A stretch of DNA of 64,000 nucleotides from Sediminibacillus albus (GCF_900101125.1 NZ_FNFL01000006.1:124001-188000); one strand, 5' to 3'; numbered from the stretch's first letter, positions 36,277-45,028 are shown. Made by a program: numbers and translations. The notes: generated by a model not told the origin, from the letters alone.

Positions 36277-36909
36277 TCAGCTATTTATTGAATTCATTAA
36301 CTGGAAGAAGTATTCAGGTTTATGAGTCTTATTTAGGTTATACCATGAGTGTAATGTATCTGGTGCAAATACATCTAATTTTTTCAGTACTTCCACCGCA
36401 AATTCCAGAGGAGCTATTCCTGATGCAGTAACTAAATTCGCATCAGATACCGCAGATCCCACCTCATAGAACCTTTCTCCTTTATAGTTAGGACATACCA
36501 TTTTAGTGTATTCTAAATTATTACTTGTATGCTTTCTAGTATCTAAGTATCCCATATTCGCAAGGGCCTCAGTTGCACCACAAATTGCAGCAACAATAGT
36601 GCCAAGCTTTAAAGCTTGGCCAATTCTTTCCAAGATAGGTTGATGAATTTCTTCATTCCAAGTAGTACCTCCTGGTAAAATTAAAAGATCTTTACTCTCA
36701 AGAGTACATTCATCAATGAAAATATCTGGTTTTATGCTCAGTCCTCCCATAGTAGTAATCATTTCTTTATTAGCTCCTACTGTAATTACTTTTAAAGGTA
36801 CTAAATCTTTTTTGAAATATCTTCCTGAGTTTAGTTCAGCAATTAAATATCCATATTCCCAGTCCGACATTGTATTAAATACATATAGAAAAACTTTTTT
36901 TGTTTGCAT
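36277..36909 (-). CDS. DJ-1/PfpI-family protein
   Basis: A 210-residue type-1 glutamine-amidotransferase-fold protein. The nucleophile elbow AAICGATEAL near 106-115 holds a cysteine, and LLILPGGTTWNEE near 77 is typical. It may be a stress-related glyoxalase, chaperone or protease-like protein; the enzyme activity is not certain. The start is ATG 36909 after GGAG, instead of TTG 36924. It lies downstream of the WYL regulator in the same orientation, inside the island. Confidence 0.85.
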   Translation of the reverse strand: MQTKKVFLYVFNTMSDWEYGYLIAELNSGRYFKKDLVPLKVITVGANKEMITTMGGLSIKPDIFIDECTLESKDLLILPGGTTWNEEIHQPILERIGQALKLGTIVAAICGATEALANMGYLDTRKHTSNNLEYTKMVCPNYKGERFYEVGSAVSDANLVTASGIAPLEFAVEVLKKLDVFAPDTLHSWYNLNKTHKPEYFFQLMNSINS

Positions 36910-36950
36910 CCAATAACACTCCAATCACAATTGATATAGCTATTATAATA

Positions 36951-36984
36951 TAACCTCCCTGACAGTTAACGTCAGGGAAGTTAT
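36951..36984 (-). terminator. hairpin between the WYL regulator and the DJ-1 gene
   Basis: Arms TAACTTCCCTGAC and GTCAGGGAGGTTA frame a short loop. On the minus strand it follows the regulator, and may limit read-through into the DJ-1 gene. Confidence 0.55.
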
Positions 36985-37946
36985 TATTCTTGATGAAATT
37001 TTATTAATTCCGACAGAACTTCAATAAGTCTTTTCTTAAGACTTATTGGCTCAATAACTTTAATAGATTTATTGTACGGTAAAAGTAAATAAGGTACATA
37101 TGTATGTATCATATCTTTTTCAAGATGAAAAACTGCTTGGTTTGAAGTCCGTTCTTGTAAATAATGTCCTAAAAACCAATGTTGGCAAATATCAGCCAAT
37201 ACACTTTTATCCCCATTAATAACCAAAGAAATAATCCCTTCCTTATCTTCTATAGTTGGAAGAAGATTTTTTATAAAAAAGTCACGTGCCGGAAAATTTT
37301 CTGGCCGGTTAAACTTATTTTCGGTTAGCATTAGACTTTCAATTCGATCTACTCTAAAACTACGGATATCATTTCTAAGATGACAAAATCCAATCATATA
37401 CCACTTATTATTCCAATAGATAATTCTGTACGGATCGACCAATCTATAATTTAATTGCTTTTCGCCACTTTTATGGTAAAGAATTTTTACTGAGTACCCG
37501 TCAGCTAAGGCCTGCTCCAACTCCTTCAAAGAAGATTCCATAGAGAGAGAACTTAATCGACTTATTACTTCAAGACTAGTTAAATGTTGGTTTATCTTTG
37601 TTTCCTGCTCTTGATTTGAGTATTTACTTAGTTTTGAAATGGCCCTATTTAGTGCTTCACCTCCATAATATCCGGCTTCTTCTGCAAAAACAGCAGCGTG
37701 AAATAGTGAAGTTTGCTCCTCAAAATCAAAAAAAAGAGGAGCCTCAATAAAATTGTTCAATAAAGTGTATCCACCGTTATGTCCTGGTTCTGAAATTATA
37801 GGTACGCCACTTGTTGAAATTGTATCAATATAACGATACACAGTCCTTATATTAATTTCTAACTTTTCCGAAATTTGTTTTGCAGTAATTTTTTCACCTG
37901 AACGAAGCATCCATAGAATTGCTAACATATTGTCAATTTTAGGCAT
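36984..37946 (-). CDS. YafY-type HTH/WYL transcriptional regulator
   Basis: A 320-residue regulator. The N-terminal DeoR-like HTH (KITAKQISEKLEINIRTVYR) is at 17-36, a middle helical region follows, and the WYL domain is near 150-225 (VDPYRIIYWNNKWYMIGFC, FRVDRIESL). WYL domains bind small ligands or nucleic acids. GAGGTGGAATTAC precedes ATG 37946. It sits upstream of the DJ-1 gene on the same strand and may control it; the hairpin between them suggests separate regulation. Confidence 0.88.
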   Translation of the reverse strand: MPKIDNMLAILWMLRSGEKITAKQISEKLEINIRTVYRYIDTISTSGVPIISEPGHNGGYTLLNNFIEAPLFFDFEEQTSLFHAAVFAEEAGYYGGEALNRAISKLSKYSNQEQETKINQHLTSLEVISRLSSLSMESSLKELEQALADGYSVKILYHKSGEKQLNYRLVDPYRIIYWNNKWYMIGFCHLRNDIRSFRVDRIESLMLTENKFNRPENFPARDFFIKNLLPTIEDKEGIISLVINGDKSVLADICQHWFLGHYLQERTSNQAVFHLEKDMIHTYVPYLLLPYNKSIKVIEPISLKKRLIEVLSELIKFHQE

Positions 37947-38545
37947 GTAATTCCACCTCTATATATATAATTAATAACCATCTTACAATACCATATATTT
38001 CAAATATTATAATATTGAGCAATCCCCTTATTCCATTAAATGGCCCTATACTTGAACATGAGAGAGATGAGTGTACTAAGCAAACACACTAGTTTGTTTT
38101 AGTATAAGTTACTTCACAAATATACAAGAGCATCTATTTTGCTTTAAAAGCATGTCCTCGATAATCTACATTGCTTTAATGAACAATATTCACTTGATTG
38201 GGACGACATGGAAGAAAACTATTTATTTCATTGGGATATATCAATGGATCCAGTTATCCCATATATTTTGGGATACTCTATTGAAAATTATAGAAATGCT
38301 ATAAATGTATCTCAAAGGCACCTTATCACAATCCATTACCGAAGACATCAAGTAGAAGGAGAAGGTTGGAATCTATGTTTATTTGGCTGTTAACAAACCT
38401 ATTGAATTGAAACAAACATCAATAATATAATAATTAGCTGTTTCTTTTATAAAATTTAGTACATGGTGTTTTTTCTCTTTCTTTATAACAACTCTTGCAC
38501 TTCAACTTGTGTTTCTTAGGGATTCTAAATACTAGAAGTGTAAAG

Positions 38546-38585
38546 AAAAAAAGATGAAGATTAGCTTTAATCTTCGTCTTTTTTT
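38546..38585. terminator. strong hairpin inside the island
   Basis: Arms AAAAAAAGATGAAGATT and AATCTTCGTCTTTTTTT pair almost fully with a short loop. It probably ended a now-decayed gene. Confidence 0.7.
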
Positions 38586-38657
38586 ATTACTGGAATAACA
38601 TCAATAAATTATAAAAGCATAAATTTAGATACCGGTAATTTACATTTTTACCTAAAA

Positions 38658-38687
38658 TAGGAAATACTAGGAAATACTAGGAAATAC
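38658..38687 (+). repeat. three-fold 10-bp tandem repeat
   Basis: TAGGAAATAC is repeated three times without spacer. It could be a replication or recombinase iteron left in the island, but three units are not much evidence. Confidence 0.6.
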
Positions 38688-38770
38688 ACCACAAGGACTT
38701 AGAAGAAGAAACAGTTCAGCTATTCTCTGAAAGTTTAGGTGGGGCCAAAAGTGGGGCCAATTCTGAATAA
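38681..38770 (+). pseudogene. possible integrase C-terminal tail next to attR
   Basis: An open frame of 29 codons ends 39 bp before attR. It reads as EIHHKDLEEETVQLF, then SESLGGAKSGANSE and TAA. The last turn resembles the C-terminal tail after the catalytic tyrosine in phage integrases. The catalytic residues are not present, and the upstream frame is closed by TAG. Confidence 0.4.
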
Positions 38771-38809
38771 CATCTATATAAACATTGATACGTCAAGGGT
38801 TGAGTGGAA

Positions 38810-38833
38810 CGTTGAATTCTACTCTCGTTAATC
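38810..38833 (+). repeat. attR-like direct repeat
   Basis: Exact second copy of 35109-35132 (24 bp), including the rpsD stop codon. The rpsD terminator hairpin follows it 14 bp later, which shows that this is the original chromosomal continuation. Confidence 0.85.
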
Positions 38834-38846
38834 GTCAGTTAATGAA

Positions 38847-38880
38847 AAAAGCTTGGCATAAATGCCAAGCTTTTATTTTT
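38847..38880 (+). terminator. original rpsD terminator, displaced
   Basis: AAAAGCTTGGCAT and ATGCCAAGCTTTT with TATTTTT. It is 14 bp after the repeated rpsD end but 3.7 kb from the actual gene. Confidence 0.88.
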
Positions 38881-38884
38881 TTCA

Positions 38885-38909
38885 GGCTGTCGGGGAAGTC
38901 CCGTCAGCC
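38885..38909 (+). terminator. second hairpin behind the rpsD terminator
   Basis: GGCTGTCGGG and CCCGTCAGCC arms with a five-base centre. It resembles the second hairpin of the NAD kinase gene at 23935. Confidence 0.5.
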
Positions 38910-38956
38910 CTCTCTTTGTCTACTTTCCGAACTTCGATTGTTTCGTGTGTTATAAA

Positions 38957-38984
38957 AACGGCTGCCCTTCTATGGACAGCCGTT
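38957..38984 (-). terminator. terminator of tyrS
   Basis: AACGGCTG and CAGCCGTT arms, followed by TTTTTAT on the minus strand. Confidence 0.85.
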
Positions 38985-38987
38985 CTT

Positions 38988-40259
38988 TTATTCAAACCGG
39001 ATGAGAAAATATTTCTTCTTTCCTCTTCTAATAATCGTGAATTTGTCATCGATGCGTTCTTCTGAACCTATCATCTTGTCCAACTCCTGATGTCGCTCGC
39101 CATTGATGTAAATTGCTCCGTTTTTAACATCTTCTCTCGCCTGGCGCTTCGAGGATGAAATGCCTGCTTCTACTAGCAGTTCAACAATATTGGCATCTTC
39201 CTTCTGTTTATGATAGGAAGGCACGTCCTTAAAGCCTTGTTCAATTTCTGTCCCGTTAAGCGACTTAATATCACCGCTAAACAATGCGCTTGATATCCTT
39301 TTTGCCTCTTCCAGTGCTTCACGCCCATGGACCATTTCAGTCATTTCTTCGGCAAGTCTCGTATGGGCCGTCCGTTTTTCCGGTGCTGTCTGTAACTCTT
39401 GTTCCAGGCCAGAAACTTCATTCTTGTCCAGGAAGGTAAAGTAGTTGATAAACTTCAGCACATCACGATCGTCTGTGTTGATCCAGAACTGGTAAAATTC
39501 ATAAGGCGATGTCTTCTCCGGATCAAGCCAGATAGCGCCGCCGGCTGTTTTCCCGAATTTGGTGCCGTCTGCTTTAGTAATTAACGGCATTGTCAGACCG
39601 TACACTTTTGCCTCTTCTTCCTGCTCACTGCGGGTCCGGCGGATTAATTCCATTCCAGCGGTAATATTTCCCCACTGGTCACTGCCGCCGATTTGGAGCG
39701 TGCAGTTCTCCTTCTCATAAAGATTTTGAAAGTCCAATGATTGTAAAATCATGTAGCTGAATTCAGTAAAGGATATGCCATGCTGGATTCTTGATTCTAC
39801 TGATTCTTTGGCAAGCATATAATTAATGCCAAAATGCTTACCTGTATCCCTTAAAAAGTCAATAATTGTCATTTTGGATAGCCATTCAAAATTATTCCGG
39901 GCTACGGCTGCATTTTCTCCCTGCTCAAAATCGAGTAGTTTTGCAAGCTGGGCTTCAATTTTTTCACTGAACCCTTTCACTACGTCCGTTTCATTCAAAG
40001 CTCTTTCAGTAGATCTTCCGCTTGGATCACCAATTAACCCTGTTCCACCCCCAATTAATGCAATCGGACGATGGCCGGCACGCTGGAACCTCTTTAACAT
40101 TAAAACAGGAAGTAAATGGCCGATATGAAGGCTGTCAGCAGTTGGATCGAAGCCACAATAAAGTGTTACAACGTTTTCCTGCAAATGTTTCTTAATCCCT
40201 GTATCGTCCGTTGTTTGGTGAATCAAACCTCTCTCTTGCAAATCCTGTAATATATCCAT
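38988..40259 (-). CDS. tyrS: tyrosyl-tRNA synthetase
   Basis: A 423-residue class I synthetase. The HIGH-like HIGHLLPVL is near 46, and KFGKTAGGAIW near 230 is the KMSKS-like loop. The C-terminal S4-like domain (SKRQAREDVKNGAIYING) binds tRNA. I start at ATG 40259, after AAGGAG, not at 40349, which is inside the T-box terminator. A T-box leader lies upstream, so expression responds to uncharged tRNA-Tyr. Confidence 0.97.
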   Translation of the reverse strand: MDILQDLQERGLIHQTTDDTGIKKHLQENVVTLYCGFDPTADSLHIGHLLPVLMLKRFQRAGHRPIALIGGGTGLIGDPSGRSTERALNETDVVKGFSEKIEAQLAKLLDFEQGENAAVARNNFEWLSKMTIIDFLRDTGKHFGINYMLAKESVESRIQHGISFTEFSYMILQSLDFQNLYEKENCTLQIGGSDQWGNITAGMELIRRTRSEQEEEAKVYGLTMPLITKADGTKFGKTAGGAIWLDPEKTSPYEFYQFWINTDDRDVLKFINYFTFLDKNEVSGLEQELQTAPEKRTAHTRLAEEMTEMVHGREALEEAKRISSALFSGDIKSLNGTEIEQGFKDVPSYHKQKEDANIVELLVEAGISSSKRQAREDVKNGAIYINGERHQELDKMIGSEERIDDKFTIIRRGKKKYFLIRFE

Positions 40260-40299
40260 CTTACCCTGCTCCTTTTTCGTTTTGGCTGTATTATCTAGA

Positions 40300-40575
40300 G
40301 AACAAAAAAACTCCTCCCATAAAAAGGGACGAGTTGCTCGCGGTACCACCCTTGTTGCATTTTAAAAAATGCCACTTGATCAGTAACGGCCAGGCCAGCC
40401 GTCTTCCACTTTCATGGAAGAAGCTCAGGAGTGTAATTCGCAATTAATTATGTACTGCCTTCCAGCAACCGGCAGCTCTCTGTCAACAGGGAATCAATCT
40501 GCTACTATATTCCATCTTCGCTTATCTATTTACAATTTTAAAATTTTTGTATTTCTTATGGAGTGATTTTTTTCT
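40300..40575 (-). ncRNA. T-box leader of tyrS
   Basis: The T-box motif GGTGGTACCGCG lies at 40339-40350 on the minus strand. The terminator pair AACTCGTCCC/GGGAGGAGTT with a U-run follows at 40303-40335. Upstream is a long structured leader; a likely tyrosine specifier UAC lies in GAATTACACTCC near 40430. Confidence 0.92.
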
Positions 40576-40584
40576 AATGATACA

Positions 40585-40613
40585 TTAATACCATATAATT
40601 TAAGGAAATGCAA
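40585..40613 (-). promoter_or_regulatory. likely promoter of the tyrS T-box transcript
   Basis: On the minus strand TTGCAT and TATTAA with a 17-base spacer precede the T-box leader at a suitable distance. Confidence 0.5.
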
Positions 40614-40688
40614 TAAAAGACAGTATAAAAACTGTGTCCAAGTTGACTGCTATGCTATAATATAGATTGATATTTAGGAGGTTTTGCA

Positions 40689-43600
40689 GTGAATTATAAA
40701 AATTTTGCGGACAAATATATAGATAAAGTAAAAGAACTCTGGCACAAAGGGAAAATTCAAAAAAGTTTTCGAATCACTTATGACGTCGTCTGGAATGTTG
40801 TCCTTTTTTTTCTCATTGTTGGCTGTATTGGGCTTTTCTTTGCGGGAGGTACTGGCGCAGGCTACTTTGCTTCCCTTGTCAAAGACGAACCGGTTAGATC
40901 TTCTGCTGATATGCGGGAAGAAATCTATAATTATGAAGAAACATCGGAATTATATTTTGCAGATAATAAATACTTAGGAAACATTCGTTCAGATCTTTAT
41001 AGAGAAGAAACAACTTTAGAAAAAGTATCCGACCACGTAGAGAATGCAATCATAGCTACAGAGGACTCCTATTTCGAAACGCATAACGGAGTAGTCCCAA
41101 AGGCAATTCTCAGAGCGATCTTTCAAGAAGCAACCAATTCATCTGTAAAAACCGGTGGAAGTACTCTGACTCAACAATTAATCAAAAACCAAATATTGAC
41201 GAACGAGGTTTCCTTTGAAAGGAAGGCAAAAGAAATATTGCTGGCCATGAGGCTGGAAAAATCTCTAACGAAAGATGAAATATTAGAAGCTTATTTGAAT
41301 ATTGTACCATTTGGAAGAGATGCTTCAGGCAACAATATTGCTGGTATTGAAACAGCGGCCCAAGGGATTTTCGGGATTGATGCTAGTGAAGTTAATTTGC
41401 CACAAGCGGCATACCTTGCAGGACTTCCTCAAAGTCCCTCCTACTATACTCCATTTACCAATGGAGGCGAACAGAAAAGCGAGGAAGCGATCCAGCCTGG
41501 ATTAAATCGGATGCAGTCGGTACTGAGCCGGATGCTTGAAGCTGGCTATATAACGGAAGAAGAATACAAGAAAGCGTCAGCATATGATATAACAGCAGAC
41601 TTTACAGAACCGACCAAAACCCCCTTAGATCAATATCCTTATTTAACAAATGAGGTGGAAGAAAGAGCTAAAGAAATTATCACACTGCAACTGGCAGAAC
41701 AAGATGGCTATACGGAAGAAGATATAAAAAATAACGAGTCCTTACGTGAAGAATACCGTATTCTTGCAGACCGTAATTTACGGAGAAGCGGTTATAAAAT
41801 CCATACTACGATAAATAAAGAAATCTATGATGAATTTCAAAGAATAGGAAAAGAATACGATAATTACGGTCCTGACAAACCGGAAACCATTATTGACCCA
41901 AAGACTGGCGAAGAAACAACCATTATGGAACCTGTACAGGCAGCTGGAATGCTGATTGAAAATAAAACGGGAAAGATTATAAGTTTTCTTGGCGGCAGAG
42001 GCTATGATACTTCTGAAGTTAACCATGCCACTGATACGGTAAGAAATAACGGTAGTACAATGAAACCGTTATTGGTATACGGCCCTGCCATGGAAGCCGG
42101 TGCCATCCAGCCGGGCTCCGTTGTACTGGATGTCCACCTTAATCAAAAATATCCACAACTCCCTAGGAATTGGCCTAAAAACTATTCAGGGAATTACCAT
42201 GGACTAGTTACTGCCAGAGAAGCACTCAAAAAATCTTACAACATACCAGCAGTGACTACTTATACAGAAATAATCGATAGTGATCCTGCTGCAAATTATT
42301 TAGAAAAAATGGGTTTTACATCCTTAACAGCTGAAGATCACACCAATGCTTCACTTGCGATAGGTTCCATGGGCAAAGGTGTAACAGTTGAAGAGAATAC
42401 CAATGCTTTTTCCACCTTCGGAAACAATGGTAAATTTGTCGATGCTTATATGATTGAAAAGATTGAAACAAATGAAGGCGAAGTACTTTTTGAGCATGAA
42501 ACCAAAGAAGTTGAGGTCTTCTCACCTCAGACGAATTATCTCACAGTTGATATGATGAGAGACGTACTAAACAGTGGTACAGCTACTTATACTCAATCCC
42601 GCTTAACTAATAAAGGTGTAGATTGGGCTGGTAAAACTGGTACATCGGTCGATTGGTGGGATGCCTGGTTTGTTGCAACCAATCCTAATGTGACCATGGG
42701 TAGCTGGATTGGCTACGACACCCCGAAAGAGCTCACTTGTAATTCGCAGTATCCTTGTAGTACAGGATACAGCAATCGTAATATCGGTCTATGGTCGGAA
42801 TTGGTAAATGCAGCAACAAAAATTGACCCTGAGCTTATGGCTCCGGAAAACAACTTCAGCAGACCAGATGGCATCCAGGAGAGATCTTTCTGCCGCACAT
42901 CGGGAATGAAGCCATCTGACCTTTGCCAGGACATTGGTTTAGTCAGCTCTGATATCTTTAATGCTAAATATACTCCGGCTAAGGAAGATAATAGTCTTGT
43001 CAGTGGTAACTTTGTCAAAATAGATGGCAAAACGGTTGCTGCTGGAAAAAATACCCCTTCCGAGTTTACTAGCGGAGATGGCGTTTCATTTAATGCTGAC
43101 TGGCTGAAGGAAACGATGTACAATACGCTCAGTGATTTATCCCTGTTAAGGCCAAGAGGTGCTAGCGGTGGATGGGATGATATTGCTTTTACCTCGGGAG
43201 ATAAAAGGTCTTCTGATATTAAAGATGATGGGAAAGCGCCAAGTGCACCTGGCTCCCTCTCAAATAGCGGGAAAAACCTGAAATGGAAGAAGTCATCAAG
43301 TAATGACGTAGTAGGTTACCGAATCTTCCGCGCCGATCGGTCTGGCGGATCTTTCAGCTTGATAGGCAATACTACCGATACTAGCTTTAAGGTTCCAAGC
43401 AATGGTGCTGTCTATCATGTGAAAGCTGTAGACTACTTTGGCAGAGAATCATCAGCTTCAAAAACAATACAAATCGGCGATATCAAGGAAGACGATGATT
43501 CAAAGAAAAACAAGGAACGCAAGGATGAAAAGAACCAGGAAGATGAAGAAGAAGAAGAGCAAGAACAGGAAGAGGATGATTCTTCCAATTCCGATGAAGA

Positions 43601-43700
43601 GGAACAAACAGACGAAGGTAGTGGTTCTTCGGACGAGGAAACACCAAACGATGATGAGGCCAACGAAGAAGAAAGTGGTCAACAAGGCGATCAGGAATAA
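40689..43700 (+). CDS. class A penicillin-binding protein with FN3 and acidic tail
   Basis: A 1003-residue bifunctional peptidoglycan synthase. One membrane helix (about 36-60) is followed by a glycosyltransferase domain (ATEDSYFETHNG and GGSTLTQQLIKNQ near 120-165) and a transpeptidase with STMK (near 455), SYN (near 515) and KTGTS (near 653). A fibronectin-type-III-like module (about 855-930) and a highly acidic 70-residue tail end it. GTG 40689 follows AGGAGG. It stands where B. subtilis has acsA. The acidic tail may suit a saline environment; that is inference. Confidence 0.93.
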   Translation: MNYKNFADKYIDKVKELWHKGKIQKSFRITYDVVWNVVLFFLIVGCIGLFFAGGTGAGYFASLVKDEPVRSSADMREEIYNYEETSELYFADNKYLGNIRSDLYREETTLEKVSDHVENAIIATEDSYFETHNGVVPKAILRAIFQEATNSSVKTGGSTLTQQLIKNQILTNEVSFERKAKEILLAMRLEKSLTKDEILEAYLNIVPFGRDASGNNIAGIETAAQGIFGIDASEVNLPQAAYLAGLPQSPSYYTPFTNGGEQKSEEAIQPGLNRMQSVLSRMLEAGYITEEEYKKASAYDITADFTEPTKTPLDQYPYLTNEVEERAKEIITLQLAEQDGYTEEDIKNNESLREEYRILADRNLRRSGYKIHTTINKEIYDEFQRIGKEYDNYGPDKPETIIDPKTGEETTIMEPVQAAGMLIENKTGKIISFLGGRGYDTSEVNHATDTVRNNGSTMKPLLVYGPAMEAGAIQPGSVVLDVHLNQKYPQLPRNWPKNYSGNYHGLVTAREALKKSYNIPAVTTYTEIIDSDPAANYLEKMGFTSLTAEDHTNASLAIGSMGKGVTVEENTNAFSTFGNNGKFVDAYMIEKIETNEGEVLFEHETKEVEVFSPQTNYLTVDMMRDVLNSGTATYTQSRLTNKGVDWAGKTGTSVDWWDAWFVATNPNVTMGSWIGYDTPKELTCNSQYPCSTGYSNRNIGLWSELVNAATKIDPELMAPENNFSRPDGIQERSFCRTSGMKPSDLCQDIGLVSSDIFNAKYTPAKEDNSLVSGNFVKIDGKTVAAGKNTPSEFTSGDGVSFNADWLKETMYNTLSDLSLLRPRGASGGWDDIAFTSGDKRSSDIKDDGKAPSAPGSLSNSGKNLKWKKSSSNDVVGYRIFRADRSGGSFSLIGNTTDTSFKVPSNGAVYHVKAVDYFGRESSASKTIQIGDIKEDDDSKKNKERKDEKNQEDEEEEEQEQEEDDSSNSDEEEQTDEGSGSSDEETPNDDEANEEESGQQGDQE

Positions 43701-43722
43701 ATGAGAACCCCTTGCGAAAAGG

Positions 43723-44179
43723 GAGGGGACTGAAAAGCTGAAGCTCTATGATAGGTAGAATTTTAAAAAAGCGGTCTGTGTGGGATTTTATTTCCATACA
43801 GACCGCTTTTCGTCTAACTTCAAGAGGTTTGTGCCCTCTATTCCTTCATTCGTTTAACGATCTGTTTCATTTGCCGTGAAAAATCGCCATTGCCCCTTGA
43901 ATGCACATCCTTCGAGATTCGAAGTTGAGGCGATCTCATATCCGTGTCTATGCTTCCATTCGCTGTTTTTTAATTGGCCTCTGTTGCTTCCGCGAAGGGC
44001 AATCGGTGGTGACACCTGCAGGAACAGCACGAGCCGAAGTTCCACTTGGTCAAGTGATCTTCTTGACCAAGTTAGTTGAGGCCGTGCTCGCGGCAAGCGT
44101 CGACCGACAAGCTGTTCGTGAAATCAACAACAAACGTTGACAGCCCATTTAGACTAAAAAGGACTTTTTCAGGGGCCTC
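43723..44179 (-). mobile_element. decayed insertion element remnant, copy 2 (457 bp, with 8-bp target duplication)
   Basis: The ends form imperfect terminal inverted repeats: left GAGGGGACTGAAAAG, right (reverse complement) GAGGCCCCTGAAAAA. They are flanked by the direct repeat GCGAAAAG at 43715-43722 and 44180-44187. The insertion splits a hairpin whose arms read CCCCTTGC and GCAAGGGG, which looks like the original terminator of the penicillin-binding-protein gene. Internally it matches copy 1 at 14915-15327 in inverse orientation. No intact transposase remains. Confidence 0.8.
43764..43812. terminator. hairpin inside element copy 2
   Basis: AGCGGTCTGT and ACAGACCGCT arms, with A-run left and T-run right. 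The same hairpin exists in copy 1 at 15240-15286. It may now end the penicillin-binding-protein transcript. Confidence 0.75.
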
Positions 44180-44374
44180 GCGAAAAGCAAGGGGGTTTTT
44201 CTAAGCAATAACATGTTCCAATCAATATAATAGTAGACCAAACCGTTTGATAAACGAGCATTGATATCCCTATTCCCCCGCTGACCGTTTTTCTAGTTAA
44301 CTTTGCCCTTGTTTCCATCGTTTCTTATTTCCTGTATAATATTTAAAGAACGAGATTCCATAGGTGGTGTAATC

Positions 44375-45028
44375 GTGAAGCATAAAAAAAACTACCAATC
44401 TTTGAAACTGGAAACGGAAAAAGGCGAAATAACGATCGAAGGACCACTTTCTTCTCCAGAGTTAATGAATTTTAACTTTCACGAAGGGCTGAACGCCTTC
44501 CGTCCAGCAAAGAAGCAGTTTAAGGCAATCCAAGAGATTGCAGACTTTGATGAAGGCAGAATAATTATTGCGCGTACCGAGGATACCATTATTGGCTATG
44601 TAACATATTTATATCCCGATCCATTAGAACGCTGGTCAGAATTTAAAATGGAGGACTTAATAGAATTGGGAGCAATAGAAATAGCTGCCTCTTTTCGCGG
44701 CCACAAAATAGGCTCCCGCTTATTGATGGTTTCTATGTTAGATGAAGAGATGGAAAACTATATTGTTATCTCAACAGAATATTACTGGCACTGGGACTTA
44801 AAGGGCAAGCAGCTGAGTGTATGGGATTACCGAAAAGTAATGGAAAAAATGATGTTTGTCGGCGGTTTGACCCCATCTCCTACGGACGATCCGGAAATTG
44901 TTTCCCATCCAGCTAATTGTTTGATGGTAAGAATAGGGAGCAATGTTCCTGAAAGCTCAATTGAAAAATTCGATCGTCTGCGGTTCTTACAGCGAGAGAA
45001 ATACCGTTCGTTAAGGGAGGGAATCTGA
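44375..45028 (+). CDS. acuA: acetyltransferase AcuA
   Basis: A 217-residue GNAT-family protein that acetylates and inactivates acetyl-CoA synthetase in B. subtilis. ELGAIEIAASFRGHKIGSRLL (near 110) holds the acetyl-CoA-binding R-x-x-G-x-G/S turn. The start is GTG 44375 after AGGTGG; the upstream ATG at 44303 has no site. acuB starts in the next base after its stop. Its known target gene acsA is not in this window. Confidence 0.9.
   Translation: MKHKKNYQSLKLETEKGEITIEGPLSSPELMNFNFHEGLNAFRPAKKQFKAIQEIADFDEGRIIIARTEDTIIGYVTYLYPDPLERWSEFKMEDLIELGAIEIAASFRGHKIGSRLLMVSMLDEEMENYIVISTEYYWHWDLKGKQLSVWDYRKVMEKMMFVGGLTPSPTDDPEIVSHPANCLMVRIGSNVPESSIEKFDRLRFLQREKYRSLREGI

Larger units (their letters stand above)
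35133..38809 (+). mobile_element. 3.7-kb decayed integrated element in the 3' end of rpsD
   Basis: AT-rich DNA between perfect 24-bp copies of the rpsD end, absent from the B. subtilis arrangement where rpsD faces tyrS directly. It contains an IS110 transposase fragment, a DJ-1/PfpI gene, a WYL regulator, and short possible integrase tails. No intact integrase, relaxase, replication or capsid gene is present, so the element is probably stranded. The rpsD terminator lies just outside its right end. Confidence 0.8.
37947..38809. other. 863-bp island remnant without a clear gene
   Basis: AT-rich. It contains a weak 61-codon frame at 38208-38393, open since about 38150 without an upstream start, with no ribosome-binding site. 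A strong terminator hairpin lies at 38546-38585, a three-fold 10-bp repeat at 38658-38687, and a possible integrase tail at 38681-38770. Confidence 0.5.
43701..44374. other. intergenic region before acuA
   Basis: Apart from element copy 2 it holds about 190 bp ahead of acuA. A TATAAT at 44335 may be the -10; its -35 is not convincing. I see no catabolite-response element at the place where one is known in B. subtilis. Confidence 0.5.

Noticed and set aside
38208-38393. 61-codon frame in the island, listed as a possible gene
   Set aside because: No ribosome-binding site, no recognised domain, and the frame continues upstream without a start. Mentioned only as a remnant.
43433-43797. Several overlapping frames opposite and beside the penicillin-binding-protein tail
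   Set aside because: They are shadows of the highly acidic repeat-rich tail and of the hairpin in the insertion remnant.
44303-44374. Upstream ATG of acuA
   Set aside because: It has no ribosome-binding site and overlaps the likely promoter; GTG 44375 follows AGGTGG.
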